Below, piece by piece: positions 60,484 to 64,000 of a stretch of DNA of 64,000 bases. The notes beneath the pieces are model-generated. The model ran no database searches and had not been told where the DNA came from. It saw only the letters and a list, made by a program, of their open reading frames with translations. Positions within the stretch are counted from its first letter, which is position 1, and each line of letters opens with the position of its first letter. Origin of the DNA: Buxus sempervirens. Lineage: Eukaryota > Streptophyta > Magnoliopsida > Buxales > Buxaceae. Both the position numbers and the translations under genes were made by a program. The stretch is taken from contig OX387183.1 in the NCBI GenBank assembly GCA_947561395.2, positions 28,508,853-28,572,852 of the forward strand, written 5' to 3'.

Positions 60484-61156
60484 CACAAATAGATAGTAAA
60501 AAATGTTTACAAAAAAAAAAACATAGTTCTTGTTATAAATGTCGTAGAATAAGCCACTATTCACTATGTCTAATTAAACAAAAAGTTAAAGAACTTGATT
60601 TTTTGACAAATTAAAATAATAATTATTAGAATTATTAATTCTAATTGAGAGGAGGATGAAGAGAAGTAGAAGATAAACAATTAAATCAACAGGTTCATGA
60701 ATCTTTGGGTCAAGAAGAATATTCAAGTAATTCTTCTCAATAGAAAGAGGAAACCAAAAAGAATCATAAAATTATTGCTTAAAAGAGAATTTAAAAGCTT
60801 AAATATGATTGAAAAAGAACAACAATCTTACTTAAAATTATATATGAATTGACAATCTGCAAAGAAAAATATCACACAAATTAAAAGAAACATTCTTTGA
60901 ACAAGATACTCAAAATCTAGGGAATAATGAACCATATAATTTCAAAAATATGTTAGAATGATTTAAATCCAAAAATAAGTTATTATATAAGAATTATGAA
61001 AAATAATTTCCAAGGACAAATTAATATATCAGAAATAGAAAATCAAATTATTAAAAAGAATGAAGCCTCTTCATAAAGGCAAAATTAAGAACAACATATA
61101 AATTTGATTTCTCAAATTACTTATTCAAAAATGTTTTGTAAGGATACAAGTGGTAC
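60484..61156 (+). mobile_element. Endogenous pararetrovirus fossil, zinc-finger and linker part
   Basis: A CCHC finger typical of the end of the caulimovirid capsid is readable near 60530-60590 (CYKCRRISHYSLC). A Lys/Glu-rich linker follows, and near 61100-61140 sequence like that preceding the protease. Same strand and order as the capsid part at 54430-55803, so both belong to one old insertion. Many breaks. Confidence 0.7.
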
Positions 61157-62355
61157 TAGTGTTATTAAAGGTGCTCGCCTAGGCGCACAGGAGTTTTTCT
61201 AAAAGCTAAGGTGACGCTAGCCTAGGTTGTTCTTGCCTAGGCTAGCGCGCATGTGAATAGGTAGTCGCATGGGCACTAAGGCGGTCACCTTATCAGCTAT
61301 TTGGCTTGGGCGGTCACATCTTACAACTTATTTTTATTATTACATGTTCTGTGAAGTAAATTATTGATATATGTTTTTAACATATAAAATTACATTTTAT
61401 TAATAAATTATAAAGACAAAACAAATAATGAAGCGTCAATAGAAGGGTTTTAAAGCTTGGCGAACCCGCAGCTCTTAGACAAGAGAACAAAGAGCAAAAG
61501 AACCATGCGCGGCCAGAACTTTCTTACATTAAGATACTTCTACTCCCCTCTTCCTCCTCATCTCTTTCTTCCCCCTTTCTCTATTCTTTTATCTCCTCTT
61601 CTTTCCTCCTTTTTTTTTTTTTCATTTGAAGAGCTCTGTCTCTTCCGCGACTTTTGTAGCTTATCCATTCCAATTGAGATGGCATTACTAGTGGGAGGTG
61701 TAACCATGTAATAGGCAACTATCATTCTGTTTTCTAGCTGACTATGTCTTAATCCCCATCAATTTTTGCTGAGCCGCGGTTCTGTTTTTTCCACTCTTCT
61801 TTTTTTTTCTTGCTCTTCTCTCTCCCTCTCTCACTCTTTCTTTTCTATTCGTTTTTTATTTTATTTCCTGTCTTCCTTCTCTGTCTTTCTCTCTTTTGTT
61901 ATTTTCTGTCCATTTTTTATTTTGTTTAACCGAAATTGGATGCAACCTCAACACAATCTTTTAGAAATCATTTCTTTTTTTTTCCCTTTTCTCCCAATCA
62001 AATAATTTCTAGTTCTCTGGGTTCTGTTTGTTTGCTTAATTGTAAGAACATCTTTTTTTCATTATCAGTAAAGTTCATCCTTTTTTTATTTTTGGTTCTG
62101 TTTTATCGACTATTTTATGTTCTGTTTTTTGAAAACAGAAAATTTTTATTTGTGTTGTCTTTAAATATCAATTGTGTTTATTTGTGTTATCTTTAAAATG
62201 GCACTTAAAGAGCAAAATATACATGTGCTAGATGTAGATAAACACAACAATATACATAATTTTAGTAAGTTCTTAAGAAAAAACAATTATTGCCTAGGTG
62301 ACCTAGGCTAGAAGAAAATTTATCACTTGGCTTTGCCTAGGTGATCCGATAACAT
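61157..62355. mobile_element. Non-autonomous hAT-like element with CCTAGG subterminal repeats
   Basis: The ends are TAGTGTTATTAAAGGTGC at the left and CAATGTTATCGGATCACC read from the right. The flanks carry AGTGGTA (61149-61155; 62356-62362), consistent with an imperfect 8-bp hAT duplication. CCTAGG motifs cluster at both ends (61179-61235 and 62296-62340). The interior is T/C-rich, and its short frames are not recognised as genes. It splits the pararetrovirus fossil. Confidence 0.55.
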
Positions 62356-62460
62356 TGAGTGGTAGTAAATAAGAATACATGTCAGCTATGATTTGCTTTG
62401 GTAGTTTCAGGAGCAGATTTAAATTATATATTCTAGAAAGATTAATTTGTACAAACTATT
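62356..62460 (+). mobile_element. Endogenous pararetrovirus fossil, protease-region scrap
   Basis: Sequence after the hAT-like insertion resembles the start of the caulimovirid aspartic protease (SGADLNYI). It continues the same fossil and is cut off by the LTR at 62461. Confidence 0.5.
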
Positions 62461-64000
62461 TGTAACGCCCCGGATCCGAGTCACGAAATAACACCGTAAC
62501 TCATCCCCGGAGGTTAATTTAAAACACAGGATCGCAATATCAGAGTGAAGGAAAACCATGAATACTACAATAACTATATAACAGAGTGCGCTAAAATATT
62601 CCCAAACTAAAATAAAACTCACATGTCCAAGTAACTACTCGCAAGTATCGAGCTCTCCAAGAGTATCTGATAACAAAACGAAAGCAACGGGGTGAGATAC
62701 GAATATCCCAGTGAGCAGCACATGCATGCACAAATACATTTAGTTCAGTTCTAAAATATGCCATGATTACAAACCATATACAACGATGATAACACGTATA
62801 ACCCAACAAAACTTCAACGATCCAATTTACATCCGTGAGGAAAACCATTGTATAAACCAAGCAGTAAAGACGATATCAATCATGCATATAGCCGTAAAGT
62901 CATGTATAACCAGGTAGCAACATATCGAAGAAAACATAGTTCAACAACTCAGGTTTTTGAAATACTAGAGTGTTTATCATGGGCCACTCCGCACTAATAG
63001 AGTATTTTATCATGGGCTACTCTGCACCAATAGACCAGTGAATAAAACATATCACGTCAAACAAAAACAAATCCCCACAGTGGTCAATGTCATGTAGTTG
63101 CTTGAATTGGTTAATCGACATGCCAGAGCGACATCCACACCTCCATGTACACAGTTCCGGCCTACTCAGGGTATCGGACCCTCTGAAATGACGGCATACT
63201 CAGGGTATCGTCATCCAATGCCGGCCTACTCCGGGTATCAGCATTGACAACCAGGCCTACTCAGGGTTTCTGGCTGCTCTACATCAGTCGTGGCAACACT
63301 CCATGGCCATGCCATTACACCAATAAAACAAAATACATCACATTACTAAGCTTAGACTCTGGATCCAGGACAAGCTAAACCAAAACCGATAAATAACCAA
63401 TTAAAACTCCGCATTCAGTACACACATCACAAGTTGTTCCAACCAGAACATCAACTCACACAAGTGTTCCAACCAGAACAGCAATTCTTCACAAGTGTTC
63501 CAACCAGAACATCAACTCACACCAGTGTTCCAACCAGAACATTAATTTCTCATAAGTGTTCCAACTAGAACAGCAACTCATATAATTTGAAGGTTCCCAA
63601 CCTCACAACAACATTTTCATGCAATAAATTCCTGAAGTGCACCGTGCATTCAAAGGTGAACTAGCATAATAGTGTAGATGAAATTTCAGTAAAACAAATA
63701 TGGTTTTAAAACTAGCTTTTCAGAAGTAAACACATTATACAGATTCTACTACAGCATCCAATCTTCGATTAAACATAAATCAGCAAAACATCTAGATTCT
63801 CAATTTCGCTTCCATAATCCAAATCAATCAGAACGAATGTTGTGAAAACCTCAAAACACATTTTAGATGAGTGGAATAGTCTTAGGATCCCCTATAAGGT
63901 CACCATACCAAAAAGCAATAAATTCTGAGATAAAAAGTTTCAGACCTCAAAATATTCTAAGTCTGGTTAAAAACGTTGACTTTTGGTATATAATTTTTCT
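62461..64000 (-). mobile_element. LTR, Tekay/Del-like, running off the window
   Basis: The plus strand begins TGTAACGCCCCGGATCCG, which is the reverse complement of the end of the 18240 LTR. The rest matches that LTR in reverse through to at least 64000 (equivalent to about 19740). It would be flanked on the left by CTATT (62456-62460). It contains the acceptor region (62668-62667 on the minus strand) and the empty site for the 20430 nested LTR (near 63285-63305). Whether it is solo or part of a longer element cannot be seen. Confidence 0.85.
63415..63592. repeat. Tandem repeat, about 35-bp unit, five copies, inside the LTR
   Basis: The core GTGTTCCAACCAGAACA recurs near 63433, 63463, 63497, 63523 and 63557, with CAACTCA spacers. 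Confidence 0.88.

Overview
This is nuclear DNA of a flowering plant, most likely a woody eudicot. Host coding traces have long AT-rich introns and their best family matches are plant FAR1-related and NOP2-type genes. The rest is the usual debris of a repeat-rich angiosperm genome: Ty3/Gypsy-type solo LTRs, L1 and RTE LINEs, MULE and hAT relics, MITEs and an endogenous pararetrovirus. The species cannot be named from the sequence. No rRNA gene, tRNA gene or CRISPR array was seen.

Layout. 0-13 kb: a minus-strand solo LTR (451-3173, site duplication CCCCT); a duplicated AT-rich block carrying a MULE-type MITE (3991-4225); then the left arm of an inverted duplication (5720-6356), split by a solo LTR (6357-13096, CTATC) that itself holds another solo LTR (8709-11891, CATGG). 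13-25 kb: a scrap of an alpha/beta-hydrolase gene, a roughly 225-bp tandem repeat, and a three-level nest of solo LTRs (15999-24509 CACTC; 18240-23782 ATTTT; 20430-22764 CCACT). 25-28 kb: a decayed FAR1-RELATED SEQUENCE gene on the minus strand with a 151-bp tandem repeat upstream. 28.6-32.6 kb: an LTR with a piece of internal region. 33.7-34.4 kb: the other arm of the inverted duplication. 35.3-36.3 kb: a MULE transposase relic.

37.97-49.79 kb: ten exons of a NOP2/NSUN1-type rRNA cytosine-5 methyltransferase gene, coding about 363 residues up to and past the AdoMet-binding AAPGGKT motif. Exon 7 is split by a 1.4-kb solo LTR (39390-40817, GTTGG). The introns are stuffed with MITEs, minisatellites, a 34-base G run and a hAT relic. 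The exons for the catalytic cysteine motifs are not in the window.

49.8-64 kb: a Tourist-like MITE, two L1 LINEs in opposite orientation, a Caulimoviridae-type fossil cut up by later insertions, an RTE-type LINE piece, a large foldback, a hAT-like non-autonomous element, and a minus-strand LTR that runs off the right edge.

The best signals are: (a) seven solo LTRs with exact 5-bp site duplications and no full-length element; (b) a conserved splice-donor, branch-site and acceptor arrangement inside the Tekay/Del-like LTRs, which predicts an intron within the LTR transcript; (c) hairpin arrays just after the TATA box in the second LTR group; and (d) the LTR insertion into a NOP2 exon whose skipping would keep the frame. 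I found nothing that I can call a new multi-gene system.
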